From Winogradskyella sp. (GTDB lineage Bacteria; Bacteroidota; Bacteroidia; Flavobacteriales; Flavobacteriaceae): 64,000 nucleotides of DNA. Positions 39,793-47,909 of the stretch are shown here, piece after piece (the first letter of the stretch is position 1; each line of letters begins with the position of its first letter). The position numbers and the translations under genes were made by a program. The notes under the pieces were generated by a model. That model searched no databases, had not been told where the DNA came from, and worked only from the letters and a program-made list of their open reading frames with translations. The stretch covers positions 1-64,000 of the forward strand of contig NZ_JABSSU010000011.1 in NCBI RefSeq assembly GCF_013213835.1, written 5' to 3'.

Positions 39793-39819
39793 AAAGCGAA
39801 TACCTATAGTGTTCGCTTT
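39793..39819 (-). terminator. Rho-independent terminator downstream of the TRG-tailed lipoprotein
   Basis: An 11-bp stem (aaagcgaatac / gtgttcgcttt, one G-T pair) with a 5-base loop; on the minus strand it is followed by a T-rich run. Confidence 0.75.
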
Positions 39820-39844
39820 CAATAAAATATCTAATACTTTATAA

Positions 39845-40765
39845 TTATTGCACTGAAGGAAAAACGCCTCGCGTTCCCATATCTACAACTTGTTCACCCA
39901 ATAATGGTTCGTACTTATTGTTGCCATTATAGTCTTCCCATTCAAAACTGTTATTTATAGATATTACAACTTGAATATTTATGTCTTCAGTAGGATTTTC
40001 AGGAATTACTAATGCCTGAGGGAATCTACCTGTGACCACACAAGAACCAGCTGGTACAGGAGACGTGGCATCTATTGGATTTGGCACTGTGGTTTGTGGA
40101 GCATCACCTTCAGAAACGTTATTAAAGTTATATCCTGAAACTGTACCGTTAGACTCTAAACCAAAATAACCTTGTACCTTATTTTCAAATACAGACACAG
40201 TTTCATTTTTCAAATTATAACTTTCGATATACGTATTATAGCCTAAAAATGATGCCACAGTTCCTTCTACATCAACATCATCGCTAATGCCTTGAGGCCA
40301 ATCTGGATTATTATTTGACGCACCACCTAAATTATAGAAGATATCATATTTCTGATATCCAATAGAAGATCTAAAATACTCGAATGTCCCACTTTCTAAT
40401 TGACTTAAAGGCACACTAAACGTATTGTTGTCTGGTGTTATAAACAATTCTTGTTCAAAATCTATGGCAGCAATGCCTCCTGCTTCTGTAGTTGGAGACA
40501 AAAACACCATAGATCCTCCATCATATGGTGTAAATTGATCTGGATATAAACCAATAAAATGTAACCCTAAAACATGAAAATCTGGATGCTGTCCAGCATT
40601 ACCAACAGGCATAACAGCAGGATCACCGAGATTATCTAATCTATCGGCTGAAGTATCCATTATAAATGTAATATTTAGTTTAGGTGGATTGTCATTGTTA
40701 CCATCTTCTGAATTACACGAAAATATCAACAAACAAGCTAATAAGAAGAAACTTAACTTTCTCAT
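39845..40765 (-). CDS. Hypothetical lipoprotein with a TRG-containing C-terminal tail
   Basis: 306 residues from the ATG at 40765, which gives a lipoprotein leader (MRKLSFFLLACLLIFSC, lipobox IFSC); the frame extends upstream to 40834 without a sensible leader. After an Asp/Asn-rich spacer the protein is beta-rich (FIMDTSADRLDNLG, FHVLGLHFIGLYPDQF, YQKYDIFYNLGG). I do not recognise the family; the pattern of HFIGLYP and a conserved double Cys-less beta fold suggests a secreted binding protein. TRG lies nine residues from the end (GTRGVFPSVQ). It adjoins the protease cluster on the same strand but has its own terminator and probably its own promoter. Confidence 0.6.
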   Translation of the reverse strand: MRKLSFFLLACLLIFSCNSEDGNNDNPPKLNITFIMDTSADRLDNLGDPAVMPVGNAGQHPDFHVLGLHFIGLYPDQFTPYDGGSMVFLSPTTEAGGIAAIDFEQELFITPDNNTFSVPLSQLESGTFEYFRSSIGYQKYDIFYNLGGASNNNPDWPQGISDDVDVEGTVASFLGYNTYIESYNLKNETVSVFENKVQGYFGLESNGTVSGYNFNNVSEGDAPQTTVPNPIDATSPVPAGSCVVTGRFPQALVIPENPTEDINIQVVISINNSFEWEDYNGNNKYEPLLGEQVVDMGTRGVFPSVQ

Positions 40766-40871
40766 AAAATTTAAATTTGGGTTTATGATTATAAATATAA
40801 AATATTTCAATTCAGATACATAACGTGATTTCATAAAATAAATTTCAAAGAAATTCTACAATCCGATTTAA

Positions 40872-41693
40872 TCACCAACATGCATAAAATACACCTTTAT
40901 CATTCATAAATGTATCTGTTGTTTTATTGAGTTCTAGTGGATCCCCATTAAAATCAGTAGCTCTATAACCTAATTCATTAAAAATACATGATGTAGCGGC
41001 ATAATCCCATAAGCTCCCACCACCTTTTTCTTTTTTAGGCAGTTTTAGCATTAAGGCAGGTGCTTCTTCTAAAACTCTAATAGCATTCCAAACTGCACCA
41101 CCACCTTGAATTTCTGTAAAACCAGAAAGATTAAGTTTTGATAGTTTTTGTTGAAGAATTACTTTTATCTCATCTGCTTTTGGTGTTTTCGCTAAAGATT
41201 TATCTGTGATATATGTGAGACTATTTTTTGACAAGATTTCTGGATGCCAAGGCTTTTCATTTCTACAAACACCTTGTCCCTGAATTGCATGACATAAAAC
41301 TTTAGTAGTAGGATTGTAAACAACGCCAATAATAGGATTTTCTGCTTTTGACACTAAAGCAATTGAGACCGAAAAACCTGCTGTTTTATTAATAAATGCT
41401 AATGTACCATCTAATGGGTCTACGCACCAGAAATAGTCTTTTTCTAATCTGCTACCATCATCTATTTTTTCTTCTGTTAAGATAGCGATATCGTATTTTT
41501 CACAGCTCGGTTTTAGAAACTCTCGAATAACTGCATCGCACTTTCTGTCAATTTCAGTTACAACTTGTGAAGCATAGGTATTTCCACCTTCTTTATGAAG
41601 TACTTCAATGTCTTGTTCTGATGCTATTCGAATAATTTCACCTGCGCTTTTTGCAGCTTCTATAGCAACTTTTGCTAATGCTTTTAAATCCAT
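40872..41693 (-). CDS. cysQ: Inositol monophosphatase-family phosphatase, CysQ-like (3'(2'),5'-bisphosphate nucleotidase)
   Basis: 273 residues, cytoplasmic. Metal-binding motifs of the family are all present: EE at 74-75 in LTEEKIDD, the WCVDPLDGT motif with Asp92 and Asp95, and the C-terminal GGGSLWDYAA Asp. CysQ removes 3'-phosphoadenosine 5'-phosphate (PAP) made during sulfate assimilation; other members act on inositol phosphates or fructose-1,6-bisphosphate, so the substrate is a family-level guess. The phosphotransferase gene upstream ends 2 bases before this start, so the two are one operon, which could mean a small-molecule phosphorylation cycle instead of PAP turnover. Confidence 0.75.
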   Translation of the reverse strand: MDLKALAKVAIEAAKSAGEIIRIASEQDIEVLHKEGGNTYASQVVTEIDRKCDAVIREFLKPSCEKYDIAILTEEKIDDGSRLEKDYFWCVDPLDGTLAFINKTAGFSVSIALVSKAENPIIGVVYNPTTKVLCHAIQGQGVCRNEKPWHPEILSKNSLTYITDKSLAKTPKADEIKVILQQKLSKLNLSGFTEIQGGGAVWNAIRVLEEAPALMLKLPKKEKGGGSLWDYAATSCIFNELGYRATDFNGDPLELNKTTDTFMNDKGVFYACW

Positions 41694-41695
41694 AA

Positions 41696-42652
41696 TTACA
41701 AAGATTCAATGACTTCTTTGGTAATACGTTCACTATAAGAATTTATTTTCCAGTGGCCAGGACTCCAACCCTTTAAAAAGCGATGAAAATCTGCCCAAGC
41801 AACGCGATATAAACTTCGCCATTCTTGCTCTAATTCAGAATGAACTTCACCAAATCCTGAATTAAAATATTGAAAATAGGTGTCTAATATTTTTTCTTCT
41901 AAACGTTCGCACTCATTTTCGGATAGACAACTACCTGCAAAATATGCAACGTCTTTCATTCCGCAGCCACCACCAACATACTGAAAATCTACTCCTGCAA
42001 CTTCACCCAATTCTGAAAAACAAAAATTCGCCAATTTAGCATCTCCGTGAACTAGTGTTTTATACTCACAATTATTCAAGGTTGTGTCAATGGCTTCAGC
42101 TGCCTTTTTTAACTCCAAATCTTCAAGAACTTCTAGTTCTTGTGGTCTGGTGTCTAAATGCCAATAGGTTCCTGTGTTCCATAATCCTTCTGGTTCAACA
42201 CCTAAAAAACTCACATGAAACTCAGCCAACCACTTTAAACAATTTGAAAATTCATTCCAATTTAAACTATGCTTTCTAACAGGAAAACCAGCTGTGTTCA
42301 AATCTTCTAAAAGGATATAAATATGACTTGTTGAATATTCTACCGCTAGACACTTTGGTATTCGGCTTTTGGATTGCGAAGCATAGTTTTTATACCAATA
42401 ACTTTCTACTTGATAAGATATGAGCTTACGTTGATGCCCAATATCTGAATTCCAACCTCGAGGATGATTGTTTTTAGTAGACAACTGTATATCCTTTACA
42501 ACAACAGATTCTTCTTCAGCATCATTTATTCCAACTCGAAGCATTTCACCATAACCACTCCAAAGTGATTGAATGGTCTCTGTAGAAGTAACTTCAGAAG
42601 CTCTTGTATTTTTTAGAATGAAATTTTGTAACTCAATATTCATAAGTGTCAA
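41696..42652 (-). CDS. APH/ecdysteroid-kinase-like small-molecule phosphotransferase
   Basis: 318 residues, cytoplasmic. The protein kinase-like fold is recognised by the catalytic loop [11 protein letters not shown] and metal-binding VDFQYVGGG, followed by [11 protein letters not shown], the pattern of the EcKinase/DUF1679 branch of aminoglycoside phosphotransferase-like enzymes. N-terminal lobe residues include a YILLEDL hinge-like strand. An alternative start lies at 42643 (MNIELQNF). Substrate unknown; no reason to call it an antibiotic-resistance gene. Co-transcribed with the phosphatase downstream, which may reverse its reaction. Confidence 0.7.
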   Translation of the reverse strand: MTLMNIELQNFILKNTRASEVTSTETIQSLWSGYGEMLRVGINDAEEESVVVKDIQLSTKNNHPRGWNSDIGHQRKLISYQVESYWYKNYASQSKSRIPKCLAVEYSTSHIYILLEDLNTAGFPVRKHSLNWNEFSNCLKWLAEFHVSFLGVEPEGLWNTGTYWHLDTRPQELEVLEDLELKKAAEAIDTTLNNCEYKTLVHGDAKLANFCFSELGEVAGVDFQYVGGGCGMKDVAYFAGSCLSENECERLEEKILDTYFQYFNSGFGEVHSELEQEWRSLYRVAWADFHRFLKGWSPGHWKINSYSERITKEVIESL

Positions 42653-42681
42653 AGATACAAGAATGGTGTATTCTAAACTTC

Positions 42682-43380
42682 TTATGAACTTAAAACCCTT
42701 AACACATCTTTCTTATATAATTCTCCAATGGGTATTTCATGCTTACCTATTTCTATATCTTGCTTGGTGAATGCTGTGACTTTCTCAACATTGACAATAT
42801 ATGAGCGATGTGCGCGAAAAAAACGAGTATCTAATCTCTCTAAAAATGCTGAAAGCCCATGCTTAACTAAGGTCATATCTTCAACTGTATGTATTTTGAT
42901 ATAATCCTTGATACTCTCAATATACAATACCTCATCAAAGCGAATTTTTATATATCTCTTATTACTCTGAATAAAAATATGATCTGGTAACACAACGTCT
43001 TTAGGTTGCTCTTTTACTTGGACTTGTGTGTCTAAAAACTTCTCTATTGCCTTAAAAAATCTGGTAAAAATAATTGGCTTCAATAAATAATCTACAACAT
43101 TGAGCTCGTAACTTTCAATAGCATATTCTCTATAGGCTGTTGTAAATATGACCTTGGGTTTATGAGCTAAATTTTTCAAAAAATCAGTGCCTTTTAAAAC
43201 TGGCATTTCAATATCTAAAAACATTAAATCGACCTTTTGATTTTTTAGAACTACGGAAGCTTCTATTGCAGAATCACAACTAGCGACAACTTTAAAATCT
43301 GGCAATTGGGAAAGATGTGTTTCTATAAGCTCCCTCGCTAGCTCTTCATCATCAACAATAATGCAGTTATATGTTTTCAT
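42682..43380 (-). CDS. LytTR-family response regulator
   Basis: 232 residues. Receiver domain 1-120 with Asp10/Asp11, phospho-acceptor Asp56 (LMFLDIEMP) and Lys in LLKP. LytTR DNA-binding domain about 135-230 ([32 protein letters not shown]). Its start overlaps the end of the sensor kinase gene by 14 bases, so translation is coupled. Targets are not evident from the neighbours; the divergent gene at 44637 is a candidate. Confidence 0.9.
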   Translation of the reverse strand: MKTYNCIIVDDEELARELIETHLSQLPDFKVVASCDSAIEASVVLKNQKVDLMFLDIEMPVLKGTDFLKNLAHKPKVIFTTAYREYAIESYELNVVDYLLKPIIFTRFFKAIEKFLDTQVQVKEQPKDVVLPDHIFIQSNKRYIKIRFDEVLYIESIKDYIKIHTVEDMTLVKHGLSAFLERLDTRFFRAHRSYIVNVEKVTAFTKQDIEIGKHEIPIGELYKKDVLRVLSS

Positions 43381-44416
43381 CAGATTTTAGTTTAAGCTCT
43401 AACTCATAATTCTTAGTATTATCATTAACAATAAGCTCATATTTATTTGGATATAATAAGCCCAGTTGTTTTTCTATATTATCCATACCAATGGCACTCA
43501 TTTTCTTAGATTCAGTATGTTTTGATCCAGTAGGTTTTGAGTTTTTAGATCTAAAAATAATTTCATTTTCTGAAGTTAATAACTCTAGTTGAATTAATCC
43601 TTTTCCTAACTCTTGACTTATTCCATGCTTAAATGCATTTTCTACAAACGTGAGTAAAATGAGTGGCGCTATTTTTAAAGAGTGATTGATATTTTTTTTG
43701 AACTCTACATCTACTCTTCGTCCATATCTCACCTTTTCTAAAGCTATATAATTTTCTAATAACAAAATCTCTTTGTCAATTGGCACGTATTTATCTTCAC
43801 ATTGGTATAAAATGTAATCTAAGATATCTGATAATTTCGCAATCACTTCAGGCGTTTTATCAGACTTTTTTAAAGCCAAAGCATACAAATTATTTAGCGT
43901 ATTAAACAAAAAATGAGGATTGAGCTGTTGCTTTAACATGTTTAGTTCAGTAGTTATCTTTTGTTCCTTAAGTGCTAAAATATCCCTTTGGTTTTGGTAA
44001 TATTTTACAGCAACTAATAAAATGGTTGGAAAAACTAACCACATTATATTATTCATAAAAGCAAAAAACGAAGTCATTCTATGCCAAAGAACATAAGGTG
44101 GTTTCATTTTATAAACTTCGGGAAAGTTCACTTCAAAAACATTAATCCTAATAATACTATAAAGTGTTTGCATTAGGTAGATAGTAAAAAGTGTAAAAAT
44201 CACAAATAGTGCTTTGCGCTTCTTATTCAGAATAAATGGAATTAATAATTGCGTAATAATAACACTCAGAAGAAACTGCAGTAATACTTTAAAAGCAATA
44301 TAGATGGTTATAAAAACTTTATTGTTTTCTCTTAACCAATAGGTACTTAACAAATACAAAAACATCACCAACCAAAAGGCAGTTAAATGAAGTATATTTT
44401 TGGTTCTTGAAGTCAT
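43367..44416 (-). CDS. LytS/YehU-type sensor histidine kinase
   Basis: 349 residues. Four hydrophobic helices fill about 8-140 (no extracytoplasmic sensor domain of size). The His_kinase domain follows, with His168 in LNPHFLFNTLNNLY and an N-box FVENAFKHG. The G-box is short (SAIGMDNIEKQLGLLYP). Partner of the overlapping LytTR regulator. The signal is unknown; sensing within the membrane is usual for this class. Confidence 0.88.
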   Translation of the reverse strand: MTSRTKNILHLTAFWLVMFLYLLSTYWLRENNKVFITIYIAFKVLLQFLLSVIITQLLIPFILNKKRKALFVIFTLFTIYLMQTLYSIIRINVFEVNFPEVYKMKPPYVLWHRMTSFFAFMNNIMWLVFPTILLVAVKYYQNQRDILALKEQKITTELNMLKQQLNPHFLFNTLNNLYALALKKSDKTPEVIAKLSDILDYILYQCEDKYVPIDKEILLLENYIALEKVRYGRRVDVEFKKNINHSLKIAPLILLTFVENAFKHGISQELGKGLIQLELLTSENEIIFRSKNSKPTGSKHTESKKMSAIGMDNIEKQLGLLYPNKYELIVNDNTKNYELELKLKSDENI

Positions 44417-44636
44417 ACGAATTACGAAAGTAGCTAATTATTATAAACATAAAAGGTTTTGATTACCGTTGCTGATAAAATAGACAAAAGCGCATTTAGA
44501 GATGATAGACTAACGGTAACAGCAAATAAATCCTTTAATAGCAGTTTACGATATGTCTATATGCTTTTTATACGAGTTAGCAGAATAAATATTCAGCCCA
44601 ATACTTTTAGGTTTAGATTGCAGCAAATTAAATATT

Positions 44637-45899
44637 ATGAAAGCAAAAACCTTTATCCTAACAATACTCTTCTTTTGTTTTATTAATGTTTCTCTAGCAC
44701 AAAAACGAGAATACTATAGACACCTACAATACAATCATGTATCGCCTTATATTAAATTAAAAGGCACATATCCTTTAGATGCGGCTACTGCGGATAACAC
44801 ATCGCATTATGTATTTAAATATAATCAAAATAACCAACTCATTGAAGTTATTAATAATCACTACTTCACAGAACGAAAACATCCGTTAGCTTCCATCGGT
44901 GTCTATAAAATGAAAATCTCTTACGACAAAAACATTGAAACTAGGCTGTTTTTTAACAAGTACGATGAAGCCATTACCAATGATAGAGAGGTTTACAAAG
45001 AAGTCTATCACATTGATAAGAATGGAAATTATAGTAATCTTTCTTTTTACGACCATGATGACACTCCAATGGAAAGTAATTGGGGCATATCTCAATACAA
45101 ATGGTCAAAACACGGCAGAATGATTATTGAGGAACGTTTCAACCTTAAAAATAAACCTAAAAATATATCTACATACTTTGAGTTTGGTATTACAGGTATG
45201 ATCTTTAATAAAAATGGTATCCCTAAAGCAACCTACAATCTCAACGATAATCTAGACGTGGTAGAAAATTCTATGGGTATTGCCTCCTACCATGATATTT
45301 ACGATAAGTACGGTAACCATATCACTTACAGCTATCATGACAGAGACGATAAATTAACCTTAAATAGTATTGACTTTGCTATCGGAAGAAAAATATATGA
45401 TTCTATTGGTAATTATATTAAACAAGAACATTACGACACTAATAATCAACTCGTAAGACAACGGAACATTGCTAACAATCAATATGTTATCTCTAGCTCT
45501 ATTGCTACTCAGCAAGATTCCTTAGAAATTAAACGCATTTCTTTAGGATATTTAGAATCGTTAAAGGATTTAAAACCAGCGCTAATGAACGAGGTGATGA
45601 ATGATAGTTTAAACAAGGTTACTGTGGGTTACAATAGAGACCTTAGAAAAGAGGTTGTGAGTTATATCTCTAAGTCTCGTATGATAGAAAATGCTTCTCA
45701 TTGGAATAAATCTAACACCAAATTTCCTCCAAAACCAAACAATACCATTACCATTTTGGATATTTATCATAGAATCGCCACTGTAAAACTATATTCTGAT
45801 AATTGGGTAGAATATCTCCATCTCATAAAACTAGATGGTAGGTGGAGTATTGTAAACTTACTATGGCAACATCGTGATGTGAGTCGTTATCCTTATTAA
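44637..45899 (+). CDS. Secreted protein with WG/RHS-like strands and C-terminal NTF2-like (putative lumazine-binding) domain
   Basis: 420 residues, signal peptide 1-21 (NVSLAQ). The central part has repeated short strand units (HVFKYNQNNQLIEVI, EVYHIDKNGNYSNLSFYD, YDKYGNHITYSYHDRDDKL), like WG or YD-type beta repeats. From about 300 a domain of the NTF2-like/Lumazine_bd_2 type is suggested by RISLGYLESLKDLKPALM, then NNTITILDIYHRIATVKL and the ending LIKLDGRWSIVNLLW. Divergent from the LytS/LytTR pair with a 220-base intergenic region in which I see no strong motif. Function unknown. Confidence 0.65.
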   Translation: MKAKTFILTILFFCFINVSLAQKREYYRHLQYNHVSPYIKLKGTYPLDAATADNTSHYVFKYNQNNQLIEVINNHYFTERKHPLASIGVYKMKISYDKNIETRLFFNKYDEAITNDREVYKEVYHIDKNGNYSNLSFYDHDDTPMESNWGISQYKWSKHGRMIIEERFNLKNKPKNISTYFEFGITGMIFNKNGIPKATYNLNDNLDVVENSMGIASYHDIYDKYGNHITYSYHDRDDKLTLNSIDFAIGRKIYDSIGNYIKQEHYDTNNQLVRQRNIANNQYVISSSIATQQDSLEIKRISLGYLESLKDLKPALMNEVMNDSLNKVTVGYNRDLRKEVVSYISKSRMIENASHWNKSNTKFPPKPNNTITILDIYHRIATVKLYSDNWVEYLHLIKLDGRWSIVNLLWQHRDVSRYPY

Positions 45900-45939
45900 A
45901 TAATCAATCAGTCAATCAATCAAAAAACAACAGTCTATC

Positions 45940-46932
45940 ATGAAATATTTTTTCACTTTAACATTTATCTATATTGCATTTAAATTTGGTAGTGCTCAAA
46001 ATCAGAACAGTTATTCTCAACTCATTAATAAGGGTTGGCAATTATGCCTTAACAAAGACTATAAGGCATCTGCAGATGTATATGAAAAAGCGTTCAAACT
46101 TAAAAATGATATTCCTTTAAGTCATCGGTACAATGCTGCTTGCATACATGCTTTAGCTGGCCATAAAGACAGAGCGTTTCATCATCTATTTTTTATAGGT
46201 CATACACTAAAATGGTCTGATTATAATCACTTAATCAATGATTCAGATCTTAGATTATTACATCAAGATAAACGTTGGGAAGAACTCACCAAACTCATCT
46301 TAAAAAACAAAAATGAAGAAGAAGTGCATTTTGATAAAGACTTAGTTCGCATTTTAGATCAAATATATTTTGATGATCAAAGTACCAGAAATAGCATCAA
46401 ATCAACAGAAAAACAATTCGGAAGAGATTCAAAAGAAATGGATGCTCTTTGGAAAGATATTTTAAAAAGAGATTCTATTAACTTAATCAAAGTCAGTCAT
46501 ATTTTAGATGCACAAGGTTGGCCCCCAAAAGATAAAATAGGAAAAAGAGGAACTTCAACCTTATTTTTAGTAATACAACATGCCGACCAAGAGGCACAAG
46601 AAAAATACTTACCCTTAATGACTAAAGCCATGAATAATGGTCATTTACCAAAACGACAGTATGCCATGTTTTATGATCGTTTAATGCTTAGAAGAGGAAA
46701 ACGTCAGGTATATGGTACTCAACTCGCCATTAGTAAGGACAGTGAGAAGCCATACGTACTGCCATTGGATGAGCCCAAAACAGTAGATAAAAGACGTATT
46801 GAAATGGGACTTAATACCATGCAAGAAAATTTAAATAGATGGAATCTTATATGGGATGCTGAGGAGTATATTAAACGACTCCCTAAAATTGAAGCTAAAG
46901 AGAAAGCATTGAATGCTAAAAAACATAATTAA
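45940..46932 (+). CDS. Exported TPR-like / DUF6624 protein
   Basis: 330 residues, signal peptide 1-19 (FGSAQ). Residues 25-120 are TPR-like (LINKGWQLCLNKDYKASADV, RYNAACIHALAGHKDRAF). From about 130 the DUF6624 pattern is seen: LVRILDQIYFDDQSTR, ILDAQGWPPKD, STLFLVIQHAD, KYLPLM and RRIEMGL. The biochemical role of DUF6624 is not known. Followed after 3 bases by a second DUF6624 gene, with which it shares the order of all these motifs. Confidence 0.7.
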   Translation: MKYFFTLTFIYIAFKFGSAQNQNSYSQLINKGWQLCLNKDYKASADVYEKAFKLKNDIPLSHRYNAACIHALAGHKDRAFHHLFFIGHTLKWSDYNHLINDSDLRLLHQDKRWEELTKLILKNKNEEEVHFDKDLVRILDQIYFDDQSTRNSIKSTEKQFGRDSKEMDALWKDILKRDSINLIKVSHILDAQGWPPKDKIGKRGTSTLFLVIQHADQEAQEKYLPLMTKAMNNGHLPKRQYAMFYDRLMLRRGKRQVYGTQLAISKDSEKPYVLPLDEPKTVDKRRIEMGLNTMQENLNRWNLIWDAEEYIKRLPKIEAKEKALNAKKHN

Positions 46933-46935
46933 ATT

Positions 46936-47616
46936 ATGAGATTTAATTTCTTATTAATTGTACTCATTACTGCAGCTTGCTCAAATTCTCAATCACAAGC
47001 AAAACCTCAACAAGAAGACGAAAATCTAATCGCCGTTTTAGATACCATATGGCAAGATGAACAATTACCGATTAGGTATCGGGATTCTTTAATGCAAGTT
47101 CATAGCCCAGAATCACCATTAGTCACAGCTCAAGACTCAATTATTAGAAAATTTCATGCAATCAATGAAATTAAAGTTGCTAATATCCTAGAAACTCATG
47201 GCTGGCCAACAAAAGAAATGGCTGGCGAAAATGGCAATTGGACTATTTGTAATGTTATTCAACATTCGAGTAACGATGTTCGTATAAAATACTTACCTGT
47301 AATGCGACAAGCAGTTAAGGACAAAAAGCTTGAGCCAAGATTTTTAGTTAGAACAGAAGACAGAATTAAAACAGAATTAGGTGAACTTCAAATCTATGGT
47401 GGCCAAATGAAATACTACCCAGAAACCAAAAGCTTTAATGTATGGCCAGTATATGACCCTGAGAATATTGACCAAAGAAGAGCGGAAATTGGTTTAGAGC
47501 CTATAGCTATTTTTCTAAAAAACAGATTTAATTTTGAATGGAATTTGGAAGAACAAATTGAGAGAACGAAGGCTTTTATCGCTGCAAAGTCAAAAGACGG
47601 ACAAAAAAACAAGTAA
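46936..47616 (+). CDS. DUF6624 lipoprotein
   Basis: 226 residues. The leader MRFNFLLIVLITAACSNSQ has a lipobox (ITAAC). The mature part is a DUF6624 domain alone: VLDTIWQDEQLPIRYRDSLM, ILETHGWPTKEMAGENGNW, VIQHSSNDVRIKYLPVMRQA, DQRRAEIGLEP. It is a stripped version of the preceding protein, 3 bases downstream, and the two likely arose by duplication. A strong terminator follows at 47697. Confidence 0.72.
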   Translation: MRFNFLLIVLITAACSNSQSQAKPQQEDENLIAVLDTIWQDEQLPIRYRDSLMQVHSPESPLVTAQDSIIRKFHAINEIKVANILETHGWPTKEMAGENGNWTICNVIQHSSNDVRIKYLPVMRQAVKDKKLEPRFLVRTEDRIKTELGELQIYGGQMKYYPETKSFNVWPVYDPENIDQRRAEIGLEPIAIFLKNRFNFEWNLEEQIERTKAFIAAKSKDGQKNK

Positions 47617-47639
47617 GATTAACCAACGTACAAATCGTC

Positions 47640-47667
47640 GCTCAGGATTGCTACGCATCCTTTGAGC
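47640..47667. other. Imperfect hairpin upstream of the bidirectional terminator
   Basis: gctca/tgagc and ggat/atcc pair around the loop tgctacgc, with a 2-base bulge. The base composition is less AT-rich than its surroundings. It may be a dispersed intergenic repeat unit, but only one copy is in the window. Confidence 0.3.
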
Positions 47668-47696
47668 TCCACTTTGAAAATCAAAAAAAGACAAAA

Positions 47697-47729
47697 AAAA
47701 AAGCAAGCTTTTATTTTGCTTGCTTTTTT
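47697..47729. terminator. Bidirectional terminator between the DUF6624 gene and tRNA-Arg
   Basis: A 12-bp perfect stem (aaaaaagcaagc / gcttgctttttt) with a 9-base loop. It gives a T-run in both directions and lies between the plus-strand DUF6624 gene and the minus-strand tRNA. Confidence 0.85.
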
Positions 47730-47739
47730 GATTTATTCG

Positions 47740-47813
47740 TGACCTCGGCAGGATTCAAACCTGCAACCTCTTGAGCCGTAATCAAGTGCACTATTCAGTT
47801 ATGCTACGAGGCC
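47740..47813 (-). tRNA. tRNA-Arg (anticodon ACG)
   Basis: The reverse strand folds into a full cloverleaf: acceptor GGCCTCG/CGAGGTC, anticodon stem CTTGA/TCAAG with the loop TTACGGC (anticodon ACG, read as ICG), T arm with GGTTTGAATCC, discriminator A. The 3' CCA is not encoded. No repeat of its 3' end was found nearby, so no sign of an integrated element. Confidence 0.93.
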
Positions 47814-47878
47814 GTTTTTAAGTGGGTGCAAATATAAATTTTTATTCTTTTTTAAAAAAGCTTTTTTAACAAAAAAGA

Positions 47879-47899
47879 AGCACCGAAAAAATCGGTGCT
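47879..47899 (-). terminator. Terminator of the sulfide:quinone oxidoreductase gene
   Basis: An 8-bp stem agcaccga/tcggtgct with a 5-base loop, followed on the minus strand by a T-run, 11 bases past the stop codon at 47910. Confidence 0.8.
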
Positions 47900-47909
47900 C
47901 TATATCTAC

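Noticed and set aside
41696..42652. Aminoglycoside resistance kinase
   Set aside because: Only the general phosphotransferase fold motifs are present; the sequence fits the EcKinase/DUF1679 branch and the operon context is metabolic.
45900..45939. Repeated caatcaatc tract between 45902 and 45921 as a phase-variable repeat
   Set aside because: The copies are irregular, few and intergenic; no evidence for a switch.
47740..47813. tRNA-Arg as an attachment site of an integrated element
   Set aside because: No integrase gene and no second copy of the tRNA 3' end within the window.
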